Made by a program: the position numbers and the translations under genes. 64,000 nt of DNA from Spongiivirga sp046524175 (lineage in GTDB: Bacteria > Bacteroidota > Bacteroidia > Flavobacteriales > Flavobacteriaceae). Within the stretch, counting starts at the first letter, position 1; each line of letters begins with the position of its first letter. The stretch is taken from assembly GCF_046524175.1 (NCBI RefSeq), contig NZ_JBEFZF010000009.1, positions 62,001 through 126,000 on the forward strand. The letters are read 5' to 3'. The notes below the pieces were generated by a model. The model was given only the letters and a program-made list of their open reading frames with translations, was not told the DNA's origin and searched no databases. Positions 51,335-60,247 of the stretch are shown in pieces.

Positions 51335-51973
51335 TCATAATCGTTTAAATAATCCAAATCCAATATGCAGTGATTCTAAAGCGAAATCAGAATCTTTTAG
51401 CACTCTTGAACTGCTGTTATCGAAGTCAACTTTGAATTGTAAAGCTAATTGCTGACTTAAGCTAAATTCAACTCCTCCACCAGCTTTTAATCCTAGAATG
51501 TAACTGTTTTTCCTAGCATCATAACCAAGGTTGTTTAATGCAAAAAGATTGTTGAAACCTGCCTCCGCAAACAGCTTAAATTTACCAGGTAAGAAGTAAT
51601 ATTTCATGGTAATAGGAACTTCTATAAATCGAAAATTCACATCTTCCGGATCCGGTGGTGCGGCAAAATCGCACACAAAACAAAAATATGTACCAGTAAA
51701 ATCATTGTTTGAATAATTAATAGCAGTATTTATGGTGAGTTTACTTTTAAAAAAGTACTCCAGATTTAAACCAAAACGATAATTAGATGTGTCATAATCA
51801 GCAGAGAACCCTGTTACATCATCAAAAAAAATAGTTTCTGAGCTTATATTATTCTCAAAACTAGCTGTTAGCCCAAGTCTCATCCTACTTTGATCACTAT
51901 CCTGCCCATTCATAATTGTTGGGCTTAATAATATATTGGTGAAAAATAAAATAAGAATGGCACTATTTTTCAT
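51335..51973 (-). CDS. Outer-membrane beta-barrel protein
   Basis: The 212-residue protein has a signal peptide and then alternating amphipathic strands: GLTASFENNISSETIF, RFGLNLEYFFKSKLTINTAINYSN, FRFIEVPITMKYYFLP, and a C-terminal strand ending in the aromatic-rich GFGLFKRL. This is the OmpA/PorT-like 8-strand barrel pattern frequent in Bacteroidota. The insert CFVCDF between strands has two cysteines that may pair. Role unknown. Confidence 0.8.
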   Translation of the reverse strand: MKNSAILILFFTNILLSPTIMNGQDSDQSRMRLGLTASFENNISSETIFFDDVTGFSADYDTSNYRFGLNLEYFFKSKLTINTAINYSNNDFTGTYFCFVCDFAAPPDPEDVNFRFIEVPITMKYYFLPGKFKLFAEAGFNNLFALNNLGYDARKNSYILGLKAGGGVEFSLSQQLALQFKVDFDNSSSRVLKDSDFALESLHIGFGLFKRL

Positions 51974-52059
51974 AGCTGTAGGTATTGAACATCTTTATGA
52001 TGTGTATATATTTAATACGTTGCGTCTTAAACATACCTTCTAGCTTTTATAAAATGCCA

Positions 52060-54474
52060 CTATTTGCCCACCTCAACTACTTCAGATAGTTTGATATCCC
52101 TACTTGAAGTCCCCAAATGAATACCATAAATCCCTTCTTCTAAATCCCATTTTGATTTGGCCTCTGACCAATACCTCAATTCAGAAACCGGAATTTGGAA
52201 GTTTAATGTGGTTGCTTCACCGCACTCAAGGCTTTGTGTCTTGGCAAACGTCCTTAATTCTTTTACTGGGCGATCTATGGTCGTATCTGATTTAGCAGTA
52301 TACACTTGCACCACTTCTTTTCCTGGTAAATTACCAATATTGGTCACTGTCACTGACACTGTAATCGCATCATTTTCCAACACAACAGCAAGGTCGCTAA
52401 ATTCAAAGTTTGTATATGATAAACCATATCCAAATGGATAGGAAACGGGTAATTGTGCCTTGTCAAAGTGTCGATAACCTACGTAAATTCCTTCTTCGTA
52501 ATTGGTGTAGTCTTTATTTTTAATTTTTTCTTCCTCTGGTTTTTCCTCCTTACTGCTCATTAACATTTTAATGAAATCAATTGGCTCTCCATCCAGCGGA
52601 AAGTTGGCATTCGAAGCATGGTCATTTAAGTTTATTGGAAAAGTCATGGGTAACTTGCCACTAGGATTCACTTTGCCACTCAAAATATCAGCAACGGAGT
52701 TGCCCCCTTCTTGACCTCCTTGCCACGCGAGCAAAATGGCATTGGGTTTGGCTTTCCATGAAGCTGTTTCAATGACTCCACCAACATTTAGAACCACCAC
52801 CACTTTTTTAGCTGCTTTTTTGAAAGCAGCACAGACATCGCTAATCATTTCTTGTTCTATATCTGATAACAGAAAATCACCTTTTTCAACCCGGTCACCA
52901 CCTTCGCCGCTATTCCTTCCAATGGTAATGATACCGATATCAGCACTTTCAACAATTCCTGATAAGTCTTCTTCAGAATATGCCATTCTGGGCGGAAAAT
53001 AAGGATTGGTCATCGCATCTAAACCTTCTGGCTTTACAAAGGCTTCTTCATTGGCTACTTTGTGCGATTCAAAGAGCTGTTTCGCTTTTTTATTAATGGT
53101 ATACCCTGCTTTTTCTAAGCCTTGTTCTAATGAAATAGTGTAGGCCTCATTGACATCACCCGAACCAGTGCCACCAGCAATAAAGTCATAAGAGGTAACT
53201 CCTAATAATGCGATGTTTTTGGTATTTGTTAGGGGTAGCGCTTGCTCATTTTTAAGTAGTATCATTCCTTCTGCGGCCGACTGACGGGTAATCTTTGCAT
53301 GCTTATCTAAATCCGGATTGTTCCCATATTGATAGTTTTGCATCTTTTTAGACTGCATGATCAACTTTAAAATACGTTTGGTCGCTGTGTCTATTACTGA
53401 TTCAGAAAGTGTGCCTTCTTCTACAGCTTCTTCCAAAGCCTGCCATTGCTTTTTAGTCCCGGGTTCTAATAAATCATTTCCAGCAGTGATCATGGCTGGT
53501 GCATTATCTCCGCCGAACCAATCGGTCATTACCAAACCTTCAAATTTCCAATCATCGCGCAATATATCTGTTAAAAGGTTTTTACTCTCGGGTACATATG
53601 TTCCATTAACTTTATTGTAAGAAGACATGATGGTCCAAGGTTGTGATTTATTGACTATGATCTCAAAGCCTTTCAAGTAAATCTCTCGCATGGCCCTGTC
53701 GGAAACAATCACATCATTGAAGTTACGATCGGTTTCTTGATTGTTGGCTACAAAGTGTTTCACTGCAGTACCGACACCTTGTGATTCAATACCATTAACC
53801 ATCGCAGCTCCAATAAAACCCGTTAATACCGGATCTTCAGAATAATATTCAAAATTCCGTCCGCATAGTGGATGCCTATGAATGTTGGCGCCGGGGCCTA
53901 AAATCACATCAATCCCATATTCTTTTGCTTCGGTTCCCATAGCGGTACCAACTTGGTTGACCAAATCGGTATTCCAAGTGGAGGCCATTAAGGTTCCTAT
54001 CGGAAACGCAGTACAGTAATACGTACGTTCCTCTCCTTCTCTATTAGGAGCAATTCGCAATCCAGCAGGACCATCAGACAAATAAATAGTTGGTAATCCC
54101 AAACGCGGTGTTGGTACAATGGTGCCCACCGCGCCGGGGATAGCCGTATCGCCCATACCTAAAGCCGAGCCAATACCTGATCCTTTTAGTAAATGAATTT
54201 TTTCTTCTAAAGTCATTTGAGATAGCGCATCATCCACCCGCTTGTCAAAGGGCTCTCGGCTATCTTCATATAGGTCTAATTTCTCATTGCCATTTCTATC
54301 GAAAAAGGTATAGCCATCAACTGTCAATTCGTTGAACTCCCTTTTCTCAACATAGTCATCTTCAAAATCTAGGAAGGATGAATTGATGTACCACCAGCCA
54401 ATAAGACCCCCTAATAGTAGCAAAACAACAAGGACTCCAATAATCTTTAACGAGATGCGAATAGCTTTTTTCAT
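52060..54474 (-). CDS. Glycoside hydrolase family 3 beta-glucosidase
   Basis: The 804-residue enzyme has an N-terminal membrane anchor (about residues 10-30), a Ca-site-like DRNGNEKLDLYED loop, the GH3 TIM-barrel with nucleophile Asp318 (GLVMTDWFGG), the alpha/beta sandwich and the fibronectin-III C-terminal domain (GKEVVQVYTAK). Substrate contacts KHFVANNQE and SSYNKVNG are present. It likely cuts beta-glucosides from laminarin-type glucans. It diverges from the Nudix-type regulator and its -7 box overlaps an operator. Confidence 0.93.
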   Translation of the reverse strand: MKKAIRISLKIIGVLVVLLLLGGLIGWWYINSSFLDFEDDYVEKREFNELTVDGYTFFDRNGNEKLDLYEDSREPFDKRVDDALSQMTLEEKIHLLKGSGIGSALGMGDTAIPGAVGTIVPTPRLGLPTIYLSDGPAGLRIAPNREGEERTYYCTAFPIGTLMASTWNTDLVNQVGTAMGTEAKEYGIDVILGPGANIHRHPLCGRNFEYYSEDPVLTGFIGAAMVNGIESQGVGTAVKHFVANNQETDRNFNDVIVSDRAMREIYLKGFEIIVNKSQPWTIMSSYNKVNGTYVPESKNLLTDILRDDWKFEGLVMTDWFGGDNAPAMITAGNDLLEPGTKKQWQALEEAVEEGTLSESVIDTATKRILKLIMQSKKMQNYQYGNNPDLDKHAKITRQSAAEGMILLKNEQALPLTNTKNIALLGVTSYDFIAGGTGSGDVNEAYTISLEQGLEKAGYTINKKAKQLFESHKVANEEAFVKPEGLDAMTNPYFPPRMAYSEEDLSGIVESADIGIITIGRNSGEGGDRVEKGDFLLSDIEQEMISDVCAAFKKAAKKVVVVLNVGGVIETASWKAKPNAILLAWQGGQEGGNSVADILSGKVNPSGKLPMTFPINLNDHASNANFPLDGEPIDFIKMLMSSKEEKPEEEKIKNKDYTNYEEGIYVGYRHFDKAQLPVSYPFGYGLSYTNFEFSDLAVVLENDAITVSVTVTNIGNLPGKEVVQVYTAKSDTTIDRPVKELRTFAKTQSLECGEATTLNFQIPVSELRYWSEAKSKWDLEEGIYGIHLGTSSRDIKLSEVVEVGK

Positions 54475-54488
54475 TTATATACTTTTAA

Positions 54489-54507
54489 TTGTGTCGTAAT
54501 GTCACAA
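54489..54507. promoter_or_regulatory. Probable NrtR-type operator, copy 1
   Basis: TTGTG-TCGTAATGT-CACAA is an inverted repeat with perfect 5-bp arms. It overlaps the -7 box of the GH3 gene, so bound repressor would block that gene. Confidence 0.65.
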
Positions 54508-54512
54508 ATATA
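54505..54512 (-). promoter_or_regulatory. -7 element of the GH3 gene
   Basis: Minus strand TATATTTG is an exact TAnnTTTG match, 30 bases before the GH3 start codon. It overlaps operator copy 1. Confidence 0.6.
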
Positions 54513-54526
54513 CTATTTCTTTCTAA

Positions 54527-54545
54527 TTGTGTCAGTTAGTCACGA
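54527..54545. promoter_or_regulatory. Probable NrtR-type operator, copy 2
   Basis: TTGTG-TCAGTTAGT-CACGA has the same 5-9-5 geometry as copy 1 with one arm mismatch, centred 38 bases away. It overlaps the probable -33 area of the regulator gene. Confidence 0.6.
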
Positions 54546-54557
54546 ATTATTTTTTTA

Positions 54558-54565
54558 TAGTTTTG
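54558..54565 (+). promoter_or_regulatory. -7 element of the Nudix regulator gene
   Basis: TAGTTTTG is an exact match to TAnnTTTG. It ends four bases before the ATG, which implies a leaderless or nearly leaderless transcript. Confidence 0.55.
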
Positions 54566-54569
54566 TACT

Positions 54570-55280
54570 ATGGAGTTAGAAGAGTTTTTAGAAAAGGGCC
54601 CGGAGATTTTTTTACCCAATCTATCGATTGATCTGGTTATTATTGGTTATGAGCATAAGCGATTAAAATGCCTTTTACTGAAAATTGGAGACCGATGGGC
54701 ACTACCGGGTGGTTATATTAAAAAGGATGAGTCTGTAGAAGATGCTGTGCAAAGCACGCTAACACAACGTACCGGCCTTCGTAACGCGCATTTTACTTTT
54801 TTATCAGTATTTGGCGATCACAATCGTCAGTTTAAAAGTGTTTTTAAAGATTATTTTGACAAACAAGGAATGGAATGGCGGGATGATTATTGGTTTAATA
54901 ACCGCTTTGTTACCTTATCGTACTTCTCTTTAGTGAATATTGCAAACACCCACCCAAGTGTTAGTCATTTTGATGAAGCTTTTGGTTGGTTTGATTTTGA
55001 CGATTTACCCGACATGTGGATGGATCATAAGTCTATTGTTAATACTGCCAGACAACGATTAATTCAAGACATTCAAAAAGAACAACTCACGCATCATTTA
55101 CTGGATGCAGAGTTCACCATGCCGGAGCTACATCAGCTACATCAGGTAATTTTAAATGAGGATATAGATCGTAGTCGTTTTCAAAAAAAGATGTTGGCCA
55201 GTGGGTTTTATGAGCGATTACCGAAAGTACAAAAAAGCACTCCCGGGAGTAACCCTTATCAGTATCGCGTGAAAGTTTAA
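54570..55280 (+). CDS. NrtR-type transcriptional regulator (catalytically inactive Nudix domain)
   Basis: The 236-residue protein has an N-terminal Nudix domain and a C-terminal winged helix (about residues 165-236; MPELHQLHQVILNEDIDRSRFQKKMLASGFYER). In the Nudix box GGYIKKDESVEDAVQSTLTQ the REUxEE catalytic residues are replaced by STLTQR, so hydrolysis is unlikely and the domain should act as a ligand sensor. NrtR-family members in Bacteroidota include sugar regulators such as AraR. It diverges from GH3 and converges with GH16, and two inverted repeats fill the GH3 intergenic region. Confidence 0.88.
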   Translation: MELEEFLEKGPEIFLPNLSIDLVIIGYEHKRLKCLLLKIGDRWALPGGYIKKDESVEDAVQSTLTQRTGLRNAHFTFLSVFGDHNRQFKSVFKDYFDKQGMEWRDDYWFNNRFVTLSYFSLVNIANTHPSVSHFDEAFGWFDFDDLPDMWMDHKSIVNTARQRLIQDIQKEQLTHHLLDAEFTMPELHQLHQVILNEDIDRSRFQKKMLASGFYERLPKVQKSTPGSNPYQYRVKV

Positions 55281-55307
55281 ACGATTGGTCTAGCTTTTAT
55301 TAATCAC

Positions 55308-56183
55308 TCACTGATAAACTCTTATATAATCGACTACCATCGGACTTTCAATAAAATCAGGGTCTATATTGGGTTCAATAGCAATGTTTAGTATAAAATA
55401 ATAGTCCGAATCATAGGGCCAAGTATCCGCATTTTTATGTTCGGGTTGGTATCTAAAATGCTCAATACCATCAACACTAAAGGTCATTTTTTCTTCAGTC
55501 CATTCAAAAGTATAATCATGAAACTCTGTTGAAGCGCCTGTAATTTGTTGCCCACCCACATTTTTCACATGATCGCCATAGCTGGCACCATTGTGCAGGG
55601 CACTCGAAACATAATCTTGATTTTTACCCCAGTGTTCCAAAATATCAATCTCACCACACTTGGGCCATTTGGTGGTTCCAAAACCCTTATTGTCCCAATA
55701 AGCACCATCTTCATCAATATTGGTGTTTAGCATCCAAATAGCTGGCCAGGTTCCTTTACCTGTAGGGAGTTTTGCTCGAACTTCTACCCGACCATAGGTA
55801 AATGCAAATTTCGAATTCAATCTCGCAGCAGTATATTCTTTGGTCTCTCCCTGATCACTAAACGTTTCTTTCTTAGCAACTAGGTTTAAATAACCATCTT
55901 TTAAATACGAGTTAGCCTCTTTGTTAGTATAATGCTGAATAATGCCACCCCACCAACTTCCACCAGGAGGAAGCTGTGTTTGATGAAACCATTTTTCCTC
56001 ATCAATGGCGCCCTCACCATCAAACTCATCTGACCAGACCAAGGTATCAAAGGTTACATCTGCCTGTGTTGCTTCGCTTTTTTCAGAAACATCATCCTTA
56101 CTTTTTAAAAATCCAAAAACAAGGTACGCTAGCAATAGCAAAGCTGTTAGCGACAGCGCAAATACTTTTACCGGTTTATTCAT
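55308..56183 (-). CDS. Glycoside hydrolase family 16 (laminarinase-type)
   Basis: The 291-residue enzyme has an N-terminal hydrophobic anchor and a GH16 jelly roll. The catalytic motif is Glu178-Ile-Asp180-Ile-Leu-Glu183 (GEIDILEHWG), with acid/base Glu183. WSDEFDG opens the domain. The family includes endo-beta-1,3-glucanases, and the position by a GH3 beta-glucosidase and an NrtR-type regulator fits laminarin degradation. The bulged motif ExDxxE is the beta-1,3-glucanase form. It converges with the regulator gene. Confidence 0.93.
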   Translation of the reverse strand: MNKPVKVFALSLTALLLLAYLVFGFLKSKDDVSEKSEATQADVTFDTLVWSDEFDGEGAIDEEKWFHQTQLPPGGSWWGGIIQHYTNKEANSYLKDGYLNLVAKKETFSDQGETKEYTAARLNSKFAFTYGRVEVRAKLPTGKGTWPAIWMLNTNIDEDGAYWDNKGFGTTKWPKCGEIDILEHWGKNQDYVSSALHNGASYGDHVKNVGGQQITGASTEFHDYTFEWTEEKMTFSVDGIEHFRYQPEHKNADTWPYDSDYYFILNIAIEPNIDPDFIESPMVVDYIRVYQ

Positions 56184-56195
56184 TCAAAATTGAAT
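56182..56195. promoter_or_regulatory. Palindrome at the GH16 start codon
   Basis: ATTCAA-AA-TTGAAT is a perfect 6-bp inverted repeat that overlaps the start codon, and a -7-like element (minus strand TACATTTA, 56209-56216) lies just upstream. It may be a repressor site. Confidence 0.4.
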
Positions 56196-56281
56196 TTATT
56201 ATGATTTATAAATGTAGGGATTAATCGTTCAACTAACCAGTTTGCTCATGCGCCACCATATAGAATATATAAAGTAGTTTG

Positions 56282-56815
56282 TTATTTTCTTCTTTTATCA
56301 AATTCTTCCCAGATGAGCTTTTCTAAATCCTTGTATTTTATTTTCAGTGAATTTGAAACAATCGATAGCGGTGAACCATACATTTTATGGTTTGCTTTCA
56401 TGGCTCTTTTTGAGATTGCATTTGTTGCACGCTCCATATACTTTTCAGGTTGATCGGTATCGAGCATCATAATTTTTGTGGAAGCGATTTGTATGGTTCT
56501 AATATTGGTAATGTCGTCCCATTCAATAAGCCCGACGCTGGTTCCATTGGTATTGTCGGTAATACCATACTGATCAATTGTCAATCCAACTTTATTATCA
56601 ACCAACTTTCTTGCTATAAAAAGCAAACATAGTCCGAAAAACACTACTGATACGATTCCAATAATTCGAATGATTTCTGAACTTCTAAATACTCCACTTT
56701 GAAAAGTTCCCGGACTTATCGTGAATGCTACTCCCAAGATAACAAAAGCGATTGCACCAATTAATAGTAGTAGTATTTTGGTTTTACTCAATGGTATTTC
56801 GATAGCATCATTCAT
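56282..56815 (-). CDS. STM3941-like membrane protein
   Basis: The 177-residue protein has two N-terminal helices (about residues 12-32 and 48-67) and a PH-like domain containing VGLTIDQYGITDNTNGTSVGLIEWDDITNI and KYKDLEKLIWEEF. These match the STM3941 family, whose function is unknown. The gene stands alone. Confidence 0.75.
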   Translation of the reverse strand: MNDAIEIPLSKTKILLLLIGAIAFVILGVAFTISPGTFQSGVFRSSEIIRIIGIVSVVFFGLCLLFIARKLVDNKVGLTIDQYGITDNTNGTSVGLIEWDDITNIRTIQIASTKIMMLDTDQPEKYMERATNAISKRAMKANHKMYGSPLSIVSNSLKIKYKDLEKLIWEEFDKRRK

Positions 56816-56960
56816 TGGTTAATCTGTTTAATTCGCCTTGAGTTAAAAGCTGGTTCTATTGTTGAAATTTACTTAAAAAAACGGATTTTGATTATGAACG
56901 TATGTTCCATTTTAATGATTCAACCATCAATGTTTTATATACCTTGTTGTAAAAGGTTTT

Positions 56961-57614
56961 TCACTTTTTTGATATCACCACTTTTTTCTGAACCAGATCT
57001 GTTCTGTTCAGGCTATCCAAAAGATAGGTAGCGACACTTTTTCGACTTATCAATAAGCTTGGCTTCGGTTTGTTCTCAAAAGTTTCTTTAATTTTTTCAG
57101 TGCGTTTCGCGTTCATAAGTCCCACTGGGCGAACAATGGTCCAGTCCAGATTTGATTCCACAATGATTTTTTCCTGCCTATGGTGATCTTCGTAAGCTAC
57201 TCCAATATTACTATTGTCAATAAACCACCTGAACCATTTTGGGATGTCCTTTCTCGAATCGGCCACTCCCCATGCCGAACAAATTGAAATTCTATTAATA
57301 TGTTCCTTTTCAGCAATTGGTATCAATAATTGCATCACCTCAGAAAGGTAGGTTGCAGGTGTTCTTAACTTGGACCAAGGAAAGTCGGATGTTCGTGAAA
57401 TATTTAAAACACTGATGATCGCATTACAGCCGGAAATTGCTTTTTCTAAATCAGCACTTTTACTCGGGTCTCCTTCGAAGATTTTTAGTCCGTTTTGTGT
57501 GGTTAATCGCTGCGAATTTCTAGAAAGACAATGTACCCTATGTCCTTTTTCTAAGGCTTTTTCCAGCACTAATTTTCCTGTTCTACCGGTAGCACCAAGT
57601 AACAGTATTTTCAT
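56961..57614 (-). CDS. NAD(P)-binding atypical short-chain dehydrogenase-like protein
   Basis: The 217-residue protein opens ILLLGATGRTGKLVLEKALEKGH, the NAD(P)-binding glycine motif of atypical SDR (NmrA/BLVRB-like) proteins, and has a second signature SNLDWTIVRPVGLMN. The usual catalytic Tyr-x-x-x-Lys is not clear, so a reductase role is not assured; it could sense redox state. It is alone. Confidence 0.85.
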   Translation of the reverse strand: MKILLLGATGRTGKLVLEKALEKGHRVHCLSRNSQRLTTQNGLKIFEGDPSKSADLEKAISGCNAIISVLNISRTSDFPWSKLRTPATYLSEVMQLLIPIAEKEHINRISICSAWGVADSRKDIPKWFRWFIDNSNIGVAYEDHHRQEKIIVESNLDWTIVRPVGLMNAKRTEKIKETFENKPKPSLLISRKSVATYLLDSLNRTDLVQKKVVISKK

Positions 57615-57697
57615 TCTTTAAAATTAAGTCCAACTGTTTTGTCATAGCGGACATTATCACCACTACTTTTTCACATTGCAAGATACTTATTAAATGA

Positions 57698-57732
57698 CAA
57701 TGGCGGTTTGAGTGTATCTCAAACCACCATTG
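57698..57732. terminator. Long hairpin downstream of the NTF2-hydrolase gene
   Basis: CAATGGCGGTTTGAG and CTCAAACCACCATTG form a 15-bp stem (one C-A mismatch) with loop TGTAT. No clear T-run follows, so it may be a terminator without U tail or an mRNA-stabilising structure for the upstream minus-strand gene. Confidence 0.6.
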
Positions 57733-57807
57733 CTTTATGAATTATTAAGTGCGATGATCGTATGTTTTATAACAATACTATACGTTCGCTGAGCGATGAA
57801 TTTTATT

Positions 57808-59211
57808 TCATTCAAATATAGCATTATACCATGCGATGGCTTGATTTGCCGTCCTATCTAAAACTTCAGGGTCATCATAATATTGAAGATGTCCTGTTTC
57901 CCCTTCCCATTGTAGTTTTTTCTTGGTTATGGGTACTGCTTCAAACTGTCTTTTAGCTGCATCCGGCAAGAAACTATTATCACTGTGAATCATCAAATAT
58001 GGTTTGTCGAGCTTTTGGGCTGCCGTTAGCGACTCGTACTCAAAAAGTAGGGCATCACTCATTTTGGGATAATTATTGGTCCAAATTCCTTTGTCCGACC
58101 AGGTATGGTACCAATCCCAAACAAACTTTCCTGGCATGCCTACGTCCATTCTGGTCGAGTCGACAGCTGGAACGTTGATTACTTTTCCCGTTTGCTTAAA
58201 AGTATTGAGTGCTACTTTTCCTGCAGCAATTCGTTCTTCCAGCGCTTCCTCTGTTCCCATCCATTGAATATCGCCCTCTCGATCGCGATAATGGCCCGCT
58301 ACTGTCACTAATCCTTTAAAGATGTCATCTTCTGAAACGGCTCTTAGCATTTCTGAGCTGCCCTGACAGAGGGCAAATCCAACAATTTGTGCATCATTGA
58401 CCATTGGAAGGGCAGCGAGATACTTGGCTGCCGCTTTTGCATCTTCTACTTTCGCAATAGGGTCTTCCAATTCTCTAGGAACACCCGCGCTCTCCCCTCT
58501 AAAACGAGGGTCGAATGCTAATGCTACATAGCCCCTTTCTGCAAATCTTTTCGCATATTCAGTTGGCGCCTGCTCTTTAGCATAGGTCATCGGTCCTAAT
58601 ATCGGAACCGCAGGATATTGTTTTCCTTCTTCATAATTTGCTGGTAGATAAAGGTCGCCCACGAGGTCTAAGCCTCCACTTTGAAATGTTACTTTTTTCA
58701 TGATGTATTTTTTAGATGTTAATGTTTTAGATGCCAATTGTGGCAACTTTATATTTCCTGTTTGGTATTTGAAATTGAAGGTCATTTTAGTAATTAGCCA
58801 TTCTTCTTTTTCCTTTATTAAATCGAAATCATAACTACCCACAACCGTCCATAGGTTTTCCGCTTCATTTTCCAGATAATGAGTAGCCGTACCGTAACAA
58901 AATGCTTTTGCAGTATTTCCTTTCTGTTCAATAATAAAGTTGCCTATTTGATGATGTGTATGATCAAAACCGGGAAGTATGTGCTTCCAGCTTTTTACAA
59001 TCTCTTTTGCGGTAACTCTCGATGCTTCAATTCCTGTCATAGACGAATAGTCTAGCAATACTTTTGAAGCAAAAATCCCTTCCACCTCCTGCCAATTATT
59101 ATTATCTGTTGCAACGAAAAGGGTACTGATGGTTTCTTGAATATTTCTCATTTCTTGTCCGCTTAAGGTCATCACAAAAAGGCTTGTTAAGACGATCATT
59201 AAATTCTTCAT
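57808..59211 (-). CDS. NTF2-like domain fused to an alpha/beta hydrolase
   Basis: The 467-residue exported protein has a signal peptide (to TLSGQ), a SnoaL/NTF2-like domain (residues 20-160; WQEVEGIFASKVLLDYSSMTG) and, from Met171, an alpha/beta hydrolase (TFQSGGLDLVGDLYLPANY). The nucleophile elbow reads FALCQGSS, so a Cys stands where Ser is usual, like dienelactone hydrolases; the Asp and His are in HSDNSFLPD and ETGHLQYY. The ATG behind GATATG-like bases (MKNLMIVL) is preferred to a TTG upstream. An internal ATG at the join suggests a gene fusion. Confidence 0.85.
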   Translation of the reverse strand: MKNLMIVLTSLFVMTLSGQEMRNIQETISTLFVATDNNNWQEVEGIFASKVLLDYSSMTGIEASRVTAKEIVKSWKHILPGFDHTHHQIGNFIIEQKGNTAKAFCYGTATHYLENEAENLWTVVGSYDFDLIKEKEEWLITKMTFNFKYQTGNIKLPQLASKTLTSKKYIMKKVTFQSGGLDLVGDLYLPANYEEGKQYPAVPILGPMTYAKEQAPTEYAKRFAERGYVALAFDPRFRGESAGVPRELEDPIAKVEDAKAAAKYLAALPMVNDAQIVGFALCQGSSEMLRAVSEDDIFKGLVTVAGHYRDREGDIQWMGTEEALEERIAAGKVALNTFKQTGKVINVPAVDSTRMDVGMPGKFVWDWYHTWSDKGIWTNNYPKMSDALLFEYESLTAAQKLDKPYLMIHSDNSFLPDAAKRQFEAVPITKKKLQWEGETGHLQYYDDPEVLDRTANQAIAWYNAIFE

Positions 59212-59292
59212 ATCATTTATTTTTTGTTGATACAAAGATGCGAACAGGACAGCGCTGACTTATTTATGAAAACAAATCAAGAAGTATGAATT

Positions 59293-60213
59293 TCAAATAT
59301 TGGCAGCTTTACGATACTTGCCAGGTGTATTTTGAGTGTGCTTTTTGAAAAAATTGTTGAAATTGTTCGGCGAATCAAACTGAAGCTGGTAGGCGATTTC
59401 TTTTACACTAAGCTTTGTTTGGGTAAGGTAAGATTTTGCCAGATGCAATAGATGTTTATGAATATATTGTAATGCAGTAATCCCTAAATTATTTTTTACA
59501 ATGGCATTTAAATAGTTTGGATGTATGTTCAATATGTCGGCATAAAAACTTGGGGAGTGCACATTCTTAGTATCATCCCAATGCCTATCTTCTCGAAAAT
59601 GAAGCTCGATTAATTCCTGGTAACGACTTACTAATTTCAAATCGGCCGTTCTAATGATTTGGCTGGCCTTTTCTGCCGATGTTTCTTTATGAAAATACCG
59701 TTTAACATGATTTAAAAGCAACAGCACATAAGCACTAATAAAATCAAATTTGTCAAGCTTATCACTGTGATACTCTTCATTAATCTGTTGATAGATGTTC
59801 AACAGCGTTTTGGTTTCTTGTTCGTTGACTTGAAAGGGAATGGCTTTATCAATCTTAAGAAAAGGAAACCGTTCTAAGAAGTCTTTAAAAATAGTGTGTT
59901 GTGCTAAAAAGTCTCGCGTCATTAAAACGTAAAACCCCTCCCAATTTGGTGCAATATCCCAAGACAACATCTGAAAGGGCGAGTTGAAAAACACCACCGA
60001 GCCTTCTGGAAATTCTGAATAATGACTGGATACGGCTTTCCCATCCCCATTCATTTTTAAAGCGATGGCATAAAAAGCATGTCGAAAAGCGGGCATTTTA
60101 TGGACAACGGTAGGCATATTCTCTTGAAAACTTCTAACTACAAAATGCTCGTGTTTAGCATTGGGGATTCCCGTTGCCTTTGAATATTCTTGTATCGTTT
60201 TAAAGTTTTTCAT
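59293..60213 (-). CDS. AraC-family regulator
   Basis: The 306-residue regulator has a cupin-like N-terminal half and an AraC C-terminus: PSFYADILNIHPNYLNAIVKNNLGITALQYI and LSVKEIAYQLQFDSPNNFNNFFKKHTQNTPGKYRK. It lies between two hydrolase genes on the same strand and may control the downstream one. No operator is apparent. Confidence 0.9.
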   Translation of the reverse strand: MKNFKTIQEYSKATGIPNAKHEHFVVRSFQENMPTVVHKMPAFRHAFYAIALKMNGDGKAVSSHYSEFPEGSVVFFNSPFQMLSWDIAPNWEGFYVLMTRDFLAQHTIFKDFLERFPFLKIDKAIPFQVNEQETKTLLNIYQQINEEYHSDKLDKFDFISAYVLLLLNHVKRYFHKETSAEKASQIIRTADLKLVSRYQELIELHFREDRHWDDTKNVHSPSFYADILNIHPNYLNAIVKNNLGITALQYIHKHLLHLAKSYLTQTKLSVKEIAYQLQFDSPNNFNNFFKKHTQNTPGKYRKAANI

Positions 60214-60247
60214 GTATTATTTAGGGTATACTGGTTGTATACAGTAC

